Origin: CAZGYE01 sp964530165
GTDB lineage: Bacteria; Planctomycetota; Planctomycetia; Planctomycetales; Planctomycetaceae
Length of the DNA: 11,352 nt
Reading direction: 5' to 3'
Assembly: GCA_964530165.1 (NCBI GenBank)
Contig: CAZGYE010000189.1
Location: 1 to 11,352 of the forward strand
Part shown: piece by piece, positions 4,989-11,352 of the stretch
Position numbering within the stretch: the stretch's first letter is position 1
Layout: each line of letters opens with the position of its first letter
Position numbers and translations under genes: made by a program
The notes under the pieces: model-generated
Seen by the model: the letters and a program-made list of their open reading frames with translations, nothing else
Told to the model about the DNA's origin: nothing
Database searches by the model: none

Positions 4989-6394
4989 CGAAAGCGAAAC
5001 GGATCGCGAAGAAACGCAGCCCGAAGAAAAAAACGGCGCAAAGAAAGCCGAAACCGGGGCAGAAACACCAGGTCATTGACGGCCTGCTGCCGCTGTTGAC
5101 GCCGATTGCCGAGCTGACCCTCGACGACGCCAACGCCCGCGTTCACACCGATCGGCAGGTCAAGACGATCGCGGCGTCTCTCCGCCAGTACGGGCAGCCG
5201 ACTCCGCTGGTGGCCCACGCCGAGACGAAGCGGGTGCTGAAGGGCAACGGCACGCTGCTCGCCGCGCAATCTCTCGGCTGGACCCACGTCGCCGTCGCCT
5301 GGGTGAGCTACGATCCCGACACCGCGCGCGGCTACGCGCTGGCCGACAACAGGGCGTCGGATCTTGCTCGCTGGGACATCGACCGGCTCAACGAGCAACT
5401 CGACGCGCTGGGCGAGAAGTTCGACCGGACAGCGTACGGGGTGACAGACGCGGATCTGAAACGGTTGAGGGATCAGCAGCGGATTGCTGCCAGCGGGGAT
5501 GAGCCGGAGGAGTTGCCGGAAGCACCGGAGCCGCAGATTGACCGCGCGGACGAATTGCAGAAGAAGTGGAACGTCAAGACGGGCGACCTCTTCGAGATCG
5601 CCGGACCGAGCGGGATGGTGCATCGTCTGCTATGCGGGGACTCGACGGTTAAGGCGGACGTCGAGCGGGTGCTGGAGGGCGAGACGTGCGATGTCTGTTT
5701 CACATCGCCGCCCTACGCTCAGCAGCGGAACTACACGAAGCCGATCGACGACTGGGACAGGCTGATGCAGGGCGTGTTCGGCAACATCCCAGCGAACGAC
5801 ACGACGCAAGTGTTAGTCAATCTGGGACTGATTCACCGCGATGGTGAGTGGATTCCCTACTGGGACGGTTGGATCGAGTGGATGCGGGGGCAGGGCTGGA
5901 AACGCTATGGCTGGTACGTGTGGGACAAGTCGTGCGGGGGACGCGAAGACGGTTGCCGCCTGCCGAACGCTCACGAATTCGTCTGGCACTTCTGCCAACA
6001 GCCGATCAAGCCTGACAAATGCGAACCTTGCGTAACGGCTGGCAAACGGACGAGCGTTCCGTTGATGTATTCTGATACTGAAGGGCAATACCACTCGGAC
6101 GACAAGACAATCACGCGGAATGACCTACGGGTTCGCGGCTCCGTGTGTCGTCTTGGCAGGGCGGCTGAGCCGGTTGAGGGGCATCCAGCAGCGTATCCAT
6201 CGCGCCTCGTCACATATTTTATCGAGCATTGGCCCGGCACCGTCTACGACCCATTCCTCGGCAGCGGCACCACTCTAGTCGCCTGCGAGCAATTAGGGCG
6301 TCGTGGATTTGGAATCGAGATCGCTCCGAAGTACGTAGCGGTCTCGTTGGAGCGGCTAGCGGAGATGGGTTGCGTCATTAAGCAAGCCGGATGA
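4982..6394 (+). CDS. ParB-like nuclease domain fused to beta-class DNA methyltransferase
   Basis: The 470-aa product has a Lys/Arg-rich start (1-30). A ParB-like domain at about 31-170 follows, with Q72 in QYGQPTPLVAH, the box KGNGTLLAAQSLGW and ALADNRASDLARWD. In place of the classical ParB Arg (GxxRxxA) this copy has GNGTLLAA, as is common in phage ParB-methyltransferases. The methyltransferase domain spans about 197-470. It begins with GDLFEIAG and LLCGDS, has catalytic motif IV TSPPY at 241-245, and near the end the S-adenosylmethionine-binding motif YDPFLGSGTT at 422-431 and GIEI. Motif IV before motif I is the permuted, beta-class order; SPPY is typical of N4-cytosine enzymes, though N6-adenine members exist. 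The start at 4982 has AAGG upstream. Its stop overlaps the next start (ATGA). Likely role: marking phage DNA against host restriction, or packaging-linked modification. Confidence 0.93.
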   Translation: MQAKAKRIAKKRSPKKKTAQRKPKPGQKHQVIDGLLPLLTPIAELTLDDANARVHTDRQVKTIAASLRQYGQPTPLVAHAETKRVLKGNGTLLAAQSLGWTHVAVAWVSYDPDTARGYALADNRASDLARWDIDRLNEQLDALGEKFDRTAYGVTDADLKRLRDQQRIAASGDEPEELPEAPEPQIDRADELQKKWNVKTGDLFEIAGPSGMVHRLLCGDSTVKADVERVLEGETCDVCFTSPPYAQQRNYTKPIDDWDRLMQGVFGNIPANDTTQVLVNLGLIHRDGEWIPYWDGWIEWMRGQGWKRYGWYVWDKSCGGREDGCRLPNAHEFVWHFCQQPIKPDKCEPCVTAGKRTSVPLMYSDTEGQYHSDDKTITRNDLRVRGSVCRLGRAAEPVEGHPAAYPSRLVTYFIEHWPGTVYDPFLGSGTTLVACEQLGRRGFGIEIAPKYVAVSLERLAEMGCVIKQAG

Positions 6395-7110
6395 TTATGC
6401 GATGTACGGCAAAATCCAAACGATCCGGCAACCGATGCCGCAACAATGCGGTCACCGGCCGCAACGTCTGTCGGATGCACGGCGGCAAATCGCCGATCGG
6501 CCCGGCGTCGGCGACGTACAGGGATGGTCGGCACAGCCGGTACTTGCCCACGGGCCTACGCGAGAAATTCAAGCTGGCCCTCGACGACCCGGAGCTGACC
6601 AGCCTGCGCGACGAAATCGCCCTCTGCGACGTCCGGGTCGGATCGCTGATCGAACGCATCAAAGAAGGCACGTCGGGCCGGCTATGGAGCAAAATCCGCG
6701 AGCACGCGCGAAAGGCGCTGATTGCCGGGGCCAGCAAGGGCAAGGCCGCCGAGCTGATGCAACACGTCGCCGAACTCGGCCGCTTGGTCGAAGACGGTTG
6801 CGCCGAGCAGTCCCTCTGGGACGATCTCTTCCGTGTCGTCGCGCGTCGCAAGTCGCTCTGCGACAGCGAGCGGCGGCGGCAAGTCGAGCAACACTTTTTG
6901 ATTTCTGTCGCGCGCGTGCAAATTCTGATCGACGCGCTGATTGGGGCGGTGCATGAGGAGCACGCTGACGATCCGGCCGGTTTTGGGCGCATCGCCGACG
7001 CCTTCGCACGACTCATTGGCCGAACAGACATACTGGAAGTGGAAGCGACGGGCGTCCGACGCATCGACGAAGCCGACGGCGCAGGGGCGGACGGGGCTGG
7101 CGTTTCCTGA
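6391..7110 (+). CDS. HGG-motif zinc-finger protein, candidate small terminase or packaging partner
   Basis: The 239-aa product opens with a compact metal-binding motif: Cys5, Cys16 and Cys27 at ten-residue spacing, then His30 in CRMHGGKSPIG. A Tyr/Arg-rich stretch follows (TYRDGRHSRYL), and from about residue 50 onward the protein is almost all helix. Proteins with the MHGGKSP-type motif are regularly found just before phage large terminases, so a DNA-recognition or small-terminase role is a reasonable inference. It is not proven here. The start overlaps the methyltransferase stop as ATGA. Its C-terminal 50 or so codons appear to overlap the start of the terminase gene in another frame, which is long for a phage overlap. 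The last residues are Gly/Ala/Asp-rich and low in information. Confidence 0.85.
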   Translation: MIMRCTAKSKRSGNRCRNNAVTGRNVCRMHGGKSPIGPASATYRDGRHSRYLPTGLREKFKLALDDPELTSLRDEIALCDVRVGSLIERIKEGTSGRLWSKIREHARKALIAGASKGKAAELMQHVAELGRLVEDGCAEQSLWDDLFRVVARRKSLCDSERRRQVEQHFLISVARVQILIDALIGAVHEEHADDPAGFGRIADAFARLIGRTDILEVEATGVRRIDEADGAGADGAGVS

Positions 7111-8590
7111 TTGGTGTGCACGCTTTCTGCCGCACTACTTCACACTGCCGGCGAGCCGGATGCACGACTGGCTCAACGGTGTGTTGACCGACTTCCACCG
7201 GACGCGCAGCCAGCGGCAGGCGGTGCTCGCCCCGCGCGGCAGCGCGAAGACGACGAAGATCAGCAAGGCGTACACGCTCTACGCCGTGTGCGAGCAGCTC
7301 GAGCGATACGTGCTTCTGGTTAGTGGCACGATCGCACAAGCCGAGAAGAACTTGATCGCCGTCCGCGCAGAAATCGAAACGAACACGGCGATTCAGCGCG
7401 CCTACCCAGAAGTCGTCGGTCAGGGTGAAAGGTGGAACAACCAGCGAATCGAGACCAGCAACGGCTGCTGCGTCGAGGCAATGGGACGCGGGTCAAAGAT
7501 CCGCGGCACGACGTTCGGTCCGCATCGCCCGACGCTGATCGTGTTGGACGACGTGGACGACGACGAATCGGTCCTTTCAGCCGGCCAGCGCGACAAGACC
7601 TGGGAATGGCTGACTCGTGCGGTACTGCCGGCCGGCAACGAAACGACTAACTGTTTCGCGATTGCCACGGCGCTGCATCGTGACGATACGCTCCAACGGA
7701 TCAGCAAGACCGGCGGTTGGCAGTATCGGGCGTTTCCGTCAATCGTGACCTGGCCGGAATCGCTCGACACGCTATGGCGCGAATGGGTGACGATCTTCAA
7801 TCGGCAGGCGACGGAGAACCGCGACGCGGGTGATCCCGACGAAGCGCTGGAATTCTATCTGCGTCACAAAGCCGAAATGGACGCCGGCGCGGTCGTCGAT
7901 TGGCCGGAACGCGAAACGCTGTACGAGCTGATGACCTTCCGAGAGACGATCGGCCATGGCGCATTCGAGGCCGAGAAACAGAGCAGCCCGACCAGCTCGC
8001 GGGCCAACCTGTGGCCGCGAGAGTGTTTCGAGGAATTCATTTGGTTCGATTCCTGGCCCGCATTGCGTGCGCGGGTCATGGCCGTCGATCCGTCGGGCGG
8101 CAAGTCGGAGACCTCGGACTTCTCCGTCTGGATTATGATGGGCTGGGGGCACGACGGGCTGCTCTACGTCGATTGCGACATGGAACGCCGCGACCCGCAG
8201 AAGATTTGCGAAGACGGAATTATACTTGCCCAACAATTCCAGCCGCAGGCCATCGCGTTCGAGAGCAATGGCTTCGCCGGCTTGGTTTCGACCTGGAACC
8301 TGCTGCTACAAATCAGCCGGGGCGTGCCGCTCCCACCGCCGGTGCAGATTCAGAATCACGCCGACAAACACCAGCGAATCCGCGAGGACCTGACATCGTG
8401 GGTCAGAGGCGGCAAGTTTCGATTCCTCCGGCACAGCAAAGGCGCCGAAGCGTTAGTCGATCAACTGCAAGAGTTTCCGACCGGCCGGCACGACGACGGA
8501 CCGGACGCGCTGCAAATGGCATTGCGTCTAATGCTCTGGCTGGTTAGAAACACGCCCGCAAAAAGCAAGTCAGGCAACATCTCGCACTAG
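6953..8590 (+). CDS. terL: Phage terminase large subunit
   Basis: Packaging motor ATPase plus nuclease, about 545 aa from this start. Walker A-like PRGSAKTT lies at about 94-101, Walker B LIVLDD at about 195-200, and a likely coupling motif ATALHRDD at about 238-245. The nuclease domain includes AVDPSGG (Asp379), a central acidic residue in AFESNG (Glu437), and HDDGPDAL near the end (Asp514, 515 and 518), as expected for the RNase H-like headful or site nuclease. All key residues are present, so the gene looks intact. The start is unclear. ATG at 6953 overlaps the previous gene by about 158 bases; TTG at 7016 would shorten this, and neither has a strong ribosome-binding site. The core begins near LAFPDWCARFLPHYF at about residue 49, so either start gives a full enzyme. 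Confidence 0.96.
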   Translation: MRSTLTIRPVLGASPTPSHDSLAEQTYWKWKRRASDASTKPTAQGRTGLAFPDWCARFLPHYFTLPASRMHDWLNGVLTDFHRTRSQRQAVLAPRGSAKTTKISKAYTLYAVCEQLERYVLLVSGTIAQAEKNLIAVRAEIETNTAIQRAYPEVVGQGERWNNQRIETSNGCCVEAMGRGSKIRGTTFGPHRPTLIVLDDVDDDESVLSAGQRDKTWEWLTRAVLPAGNETTNCFAIATALHRDDTLQRISKTGGWQYRAFPSIVTWPESLDTLWREWVTIFNRQATENRDAGDPDEALEFYLRHKAEMDAGAVVDWPERETLYELMTFRETIGHGAFEAEKQSSPTSSRANLWPRECFEEFIWFDSWPALRARVMAVDPSGGKSETSDFSVWIMMGWGHDGLLYVDCDMERRDPQKICEDGIILAQQFQPQAIAFESNGFAGLVSTWNLLLQISRGVPLPPPVQIQNHADKHQRIREDLTSWVRGGKFRFLRHSKGAEALVDQLQEFPTGRHDDGPDALQMALRLMLWLVRNTPAKSKSGNISH

Positions 8591-8630
8591 CCTATTAGAC
8601 CCGCTCCTATCCTTCGAGGACTCCCCCGCC

Positions 8631-9068
8631 ATGTCACGACATAGCCGACAAAGGGCCACGGCCCGCAAACGCGCAACCCCGGATCGGGGGATGCCCCCGG
8701 TGCAGATCCCGGTTCCCCTGATCGGCCAGACGCCTCCGCAACCGAAGCCGATCAGTTTCCTTCTACAAAAACACGATGTGCCCAGCGTGCACCCGCATCA
8801 CATCGTCCAGCAAGCGGAAACGCCGGACAAGCACGTCGTGCAAATTCACCAGTTCGGCGGGCTGACGCTGTTGGAATGGATGACCGGGCAGGTTGTCGCC
8901 GGCGGGGCCGGGGCCGGCGGCGCGGGAGGAAATCAGGCAGTCGATATCGTTGACAGGGCGCAGGAGTTGCTCCGCGAATGCACGGCGCGGCAGGTGACCG
9001 TCGAGCCGGATGTGGATGAAGACGACGTTGAACCTGGAATCGTTGTGGTGGGGGAAGAGGCCGCATGA
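8631..9068 (+). CDS. Hypothetical Pro/Gly-rich protein
   Basis: The 145-aa product has a basic start (MSRHSRQRATARKR), a Pro-rich region to about 45, and a predicted ordered centre (SFLLQKHDVPSVHPHHIV and QIHQFGGLTLLEWM) at about 42-87. A Gly/Ala run follows (VVAGGAGAGGAGG), then a short helix and an acidic tail. No enzyme, membrane or signal features are visible. GAGGA lies ten bases ahead of the ATG, and its stop overlaps the glycosyltransferase start by four bases. It follows the terminase, where a portal would usually sit, but at this size and sequence it is not a portal. Its function is unknown. Confidence 0.7.
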   Translation: MSRHSRQRATARKRATPDRGMPPVQIPVPLIGQTPPQPKPISFLLQKHDVPSVHPHHIVQQAETPDKHVVQIHQFGGLTLLEWMTGQVVAGGAGAGGAGGNQAVDIVDRAQELLRECTARQVTVEPDVDEDDVEPGIVVVGEEAA

Positions 9069-10012
9069 AGTATCGTTTTGACAAACACGTCACGCGCTGG
9101 GCGGTTGGCGTCACGGCGGCGCCGCGAACGCCGCACACGCTCGGCAGGTGTCTGGCCAGCCTAACGGCGGCGGGCTTCGACGAGGTTCTTGTCTGCGCCG
9201 AACCCGATTCGGGGATTACGGTGAACGACAAAGAAATTTCCGGCCGCGAGTTCTCCTTTTACAGCCCCGACGACGCTTCCCACATCACGACCGTCGTCCA
9301 CGAATACCGACTCGGCGCGTTCAACAACTGGCTGTATCTGCTTGACCGGTTGCTGGCGACGTATCCGAACGCGCAGGCGATTCTGACCGTGCAAGACGAC
9401 GTGCTGTTCTGCCGTGGCGTCCGGGACCACCTGGAACACGACCTCTGGCCCGGCCCAGAAGTCGGACTCGTCAACCTGTTTCGGGCAGACGATCCGATGC
9501 GCGTCCGCAACGCTAGCCCCGGCTGCATCCGGGAAATTGGATTCGCGGTGATCGGTGCGCTGGCAATGGTGTTCCCCCGCGATTTCGCGGAAATGCTGCT
9601 GACCGACGATCTGCGGGACCGGTGGCAGAGCGGTACGTTCGATTTCGGCAGGCAGTATTTCGACGACCGCCTGGCCGGGAAGCAAATCACACGTTCGCAG
9701 AACGATCACGCAGACGACTGGTGCGCCTTATACCGTTACCGGAAGCCGGCAGATCGGAAATTCATCGACACCTACACGGCGATGGTGTTGCGCCGGCGGA
9801 ATCGCCTGCAATACTGCTACGATCCCTCGTTGACCGAACACCTGGCACCGGTTGCTCCGGGAGGTGCCATCGGGCACGGCAGCAGCGAGGAACGCCGTGC
9901 ACTGAACTTTCCCGGCGAGGATGTGGATGCACGTGAAATCCTTAGCGGTGTGCCGGTCGCGCACCGCTGGAACCTGCCGGAACGCACGAGGCGGAATGCC
10001 GATGCCGCTTAA
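9065..10012 (+). CDS. GT-A type glycosyltransferase
   Basis: The 315-aa product has the plan of a GT-A fold. A first strand and helix (WAVGVTAAPR, then TLGRCLASLTAAGFDEVLV) bind the nucleotide sugar. AFNNWLYLLDRLL leads to a central strand with the metal-binding DxD-type motif TVQDDVLF at 108-115 (Asp111, Asp112). IGALAMVFPRDFAEML fits the acceptor region, and the PSLTEHL segment at 254-260 matches the P-S-L-x-x-H pattern near the end of many such enzymes. There is no signal peptide or membrane helix, so it is cytoplasmic. Coupled to the previous gene by ATGA, with a purine-rich GGGGGAAGAGG ribosome-binding site. In this position it may decorate virion proteins or phage DNA bases, or modify host surface sugars; the sequence does not decide which. 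It is probably inverting, but this is not certain. Confidence 0.86.
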   Translation: MKYRFDKHVTRWAVGVTAAPRTPHTLGRCLASLTAAGFDEVLVCAEPDSGITVNDKEISGREFSFYSPDDASHITTVVHEYRLGAFNNWLYLLDRLLATYPNAQAILTVQDDVLFCRGVRDHLEHDLWPGPEVGLVNLFRADDPMRVRNASPGCIREIGFAVIGALAMVFPRDFAEMLLTDDLRDRWQSGTFDFGRQYFDDRLAGKQITRSQNDHADDWCALYRYRKPADRKFIDTYTAMVLRRRNRLQYCYDPSLTEHLAPVAPGGAIGHGSSEERRALNFPGEDVDAREILSGVPVAHRWNLPERTRRNADAA

Positions 10013-10048
10013 ACGCCTCACGTCTCACGAAAGAAAGGCAACCTAGTC

Positions 10049-10834
10049 GTGTTCACCACACAACAACTAATCCAAACACTGCGCTATTACGAGCATTTAC
10101 GCGCTTCGCGGCCGACGCGCCGTCAACTGCGAAACGCCATCCGCAAGTTTCAGCGCGAGACCAGGCTCCTGCGCGTTGACGGGATTTGCGGCCCGAAAAC
10201 GACGCGGGCGATGCTCGCCCCTCGCTGCGGCTGCGCTCCATCGCTGTTGCGGAAGATCGGCCGGCTGACCGCCAAGTGGAACCGGTTCGACCTCACCTAT
10301 GCGATCGACAAGTTTGTCGGCGACTTGCCCGAATCCGATCAGCGCGACATCTTCCGCGCCGCGTGGGACGAATGGGAGGCCGTGTGCCGGGTGCATGTCA
10401 GCCGGATCGACTCGGTTGCCGACGCGAACATCGTCGTCAGCGCCGCTCGCGGTGCGCAGTTTGGCTTCGACGGACCAGGCCGCACGCTCGCCTGGGCGTA
10501 CCTGCCAGACGGCAACGATCAGCAATTGTGGATGTCGTTCGACCTGGACGAGTTGTGGACGCGGCGCGACAGTAGCGGCGGAATCCGGTTGTTGAACGTC
10601 GCTGCGCATGAATTCGGCCACCTGCTCGGTCTTGGTCACTACAGCGATCAAGGCGCGCTGATGAGCGCCTTCTACGATCCCGAAATCGGCAAGCCGCAAG
10701 TGACGTTCGATATCCCGCAGGCGCAGGAACGCTACGGCGAGCCGGAACTACCACCGCTGCAAGAACTGACGATCAAAGTGACCGGCGGCTCGGTCGAGGT
10801 CGACGGATACGATCTGGTTCCGACGGATGCCTGA
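10049..10834 (+). CDS. Matrixin-type zinc metalloprotease with peptidoglycan-binding/cysteine-switch prodomain
   Basis: The 261-aa product has an N-terminal peptidoglycan-binding-like helical domain (about 1-57) that ends DGICGPKTTRAMLAPRCGCAP. PRCG at 58-61 matches the cysteine switch that keeps matrix metalloproteinases latent by binding the catalytic zinc. The catalytic domain (about 70-230) starts LTYAIDKF and has the zinc site HEFGHLLGLGH at 187-197 (His187, 191, 197, Glu188) and a Met-turn at LMSAFYD (Met205). A short beta-like tail follows (TIKVTGGSVEVDGYD). No signal peptide is visible, so it is either released by lysis, carried in the virion or acts in the cytoplasm. The GTG start has AAAGG ten bases ahead. 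It lies in the packaging cluster rather than with the lysis-like genes. Substrate unknown; host envelope protein, peptidoglycan-linked protein or a virion precursor are options. Confidence 0.91.
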   Translation: MFTTQQLIQTLRYYEHLRASRPTRRQLRNAIRKFQRETRLLRVDGICGPKTTRAMLAPRCGCAPSLLRKIGRLTAKWNRFDLTYAIDKFVGDLPESDQRDIFRAAWDEWEAVCRVHVSRIDSVADANIVVSAARGAQFGFDGPGRTLAWAYLPDGNDQQLWMSFDLDELWTRRDSSGGIRLLNVAAHEFGHLLGLGHYSDQGALMSAFYDPEIGKPQVTFDIPQAQERYGEPELPPLQELTIKVTGGSVEVDGYDLVPTDA

Positions 10835-10839
10835 TCCTG

Positions 10840-11352
10840 ATGCCTGACCTGCCACAACGCATCGAGAAGGAAAACGAGATCGCACGGCGTCTGAACGGTC
10901 TGTTCCGGGGCAGCAAGAAGGAACTGATTGCCCTGCTCGGCGACCCGCCGGACATCCGCAACGTTCCGGCCGATCACTGGGAGCGAATGAAGCAGGAAGC
11001 TCACGACCGCCTGGCGGCGACGCTGATTATCGTGTTCCTGCTGGCAGCCCGAAATCTCGGGCGCGGATTCGGCTTCGTTCTGGGTGCTGCGGATATTCAA
11101 TCAAAGGCCGGCATCTGGGCTGGCGAGCGCGCGGGCAACGCTGGCAAGGTGATTGACGGCATTCGCAACCGTCTGGCCGGATTCGACGGCCGCGTCATGC
11201 CCAAGTCGCGCATCAAGGCGCTGGTGGACGATGCGTTCGCCCGCGCGGATTTGGGGCGGCTGGCAACGACCGAAACGACCGCAGGGGTTTCCGCCGGCGA
11301 GGCGGCCGTCGTCGATCTGGTACGCAATGAACGCCGGGTTGTCGTGATTACC
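10840..11352 (+). CDS. Phage head morphogenesis protein, SPP1 gp7/Mu gpF-like (3' end outside window)
   Basis: The frame from ATG at 10840 stays open to the window edge, giving 171 residues. It is helical, with KKELIALLG, LAATLIIVFLLAARNLG and a Gly-rich turn. Then comes KSRIKALVDDAFARADL followed by LATTETTAGVSAGEAAV at 141-157. The T-E-T-T-x-x-x-x-x-G-E pattern is the hallmark of the minor head proteins that sit inside the portal vertex. The conserved C-terminal Cys/His part lies beyond the window. The assignment is good but rests on this one motif and on the location. The start is five bases after the metalloprotease stop, next to a repeated GATGCCTGA; the ribosome-binding site is weak, so coupling to the upstream gene is likely. 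Confidence 0.78.
   Translation, partial: MPDLPQRIEKENEIARRLNGLFRGSKKELIALLGDPPDIRNVPADHWERMKQEAHDRLAATLIIVFLLAARNLGRGFGFVLGAADIQSKAGIWAGERAGNAGKVIDGIRNRLAGFDGRVMPKSRIKALVDDAFARADLGRLATTETTAGVSAGEAAVVDLVRNERRVVVIT

Noticed and set aside
8591..8630. Possible terminator or promoter after the large terminase gene
   Set aside because: The gap is short, and I see no stem followed by a T run and no credible -10/-35 pair.
10826..10848. Repeated GATGCCTGA around the metalloprotease stop as an attachment or recombination site
   Set aside because: A nine-base repeat at a coding junction is easily explained by chance or by local duplication near the start codon; nothing else supports a site.

Overview
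The window is GC-rich, densely packed DNA that reads as part of a tailed-phage or prophage genome. It holds a large terminase, a ParB-methyltransferase fusion, a zinc-finger HGG protein and the start of a head-morphogenesis protein in one tight series on the plus strand. No integrase, attachment site, tRNA, rRNA or CRISPR array was seen. The host cannot be read directly. The GC content, the style of the small hypothetical proteins and the unusual load of extracytoplasmic protease and thioredoxin functions would fit a planctomycete or a similar environmental Gram-negative host, but that is an inference.

Minus-strand module (about 3679 down to 1). Read in its own direction it may start with a small basic hypothetical protein (3679-3347). 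It then has a 77-aa membrane and coiled-coil protein with a very strong ribosome-binding site (3070-2837), an alpha/beta-hydrolase (2816-2199), a secreted trypsin-like serine protease with a full catalytic triad (2202-1207), and a long exported thioredoxin-fold protein (1210 to beyond the left edge). The last three genes are joined by ATGA stop/start overlaps, so they are very likely co-translated. The thioredoxin-like protein has a CPAC motif, a Pro-rich linker, one membrane segment, a strongly basic patch and a V/A/E low-complexity tail that runs off the window. It is the largest minus-strand gene in the window.

Spacer (about 3071-3781). This is a divergent control region with short dyads and one uncertain minus-strand gene.

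Plus-strand module (3782 to the right edge). In order: a small hypothetical protein, a 38-aa Gly-Ser repeat microprotein, a small beta-rich putative virion protein, a small Cys/His protein, ParB-like/DNA methyltransferase, HGG zinc-finger protein (candidate small terminase or packaging partner), large terminase, a Pro/Gly-rich hypothetical protein, a GT-A glycosyltransferase, a matrixin-type zinc metalloprotease with a cysteine-switch prodomain, and the N-terminal 171 residues of a SPP1 gp7/Mu gpF-like head protein. No portal gene lies between the terminase and the head protein, where one is normally expected.

Most notable is the combination of a serine protease, an alpha/beta-hydrolase, a membrane-anchored CPAC thioredoxin and a latent matrixin in one phage-like segment. 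Together they could act on a protein-rich, disulfide-linked cell envelope for lysis, entry or host modification. This is a hypothesis from gene content, not something the sequence proves.
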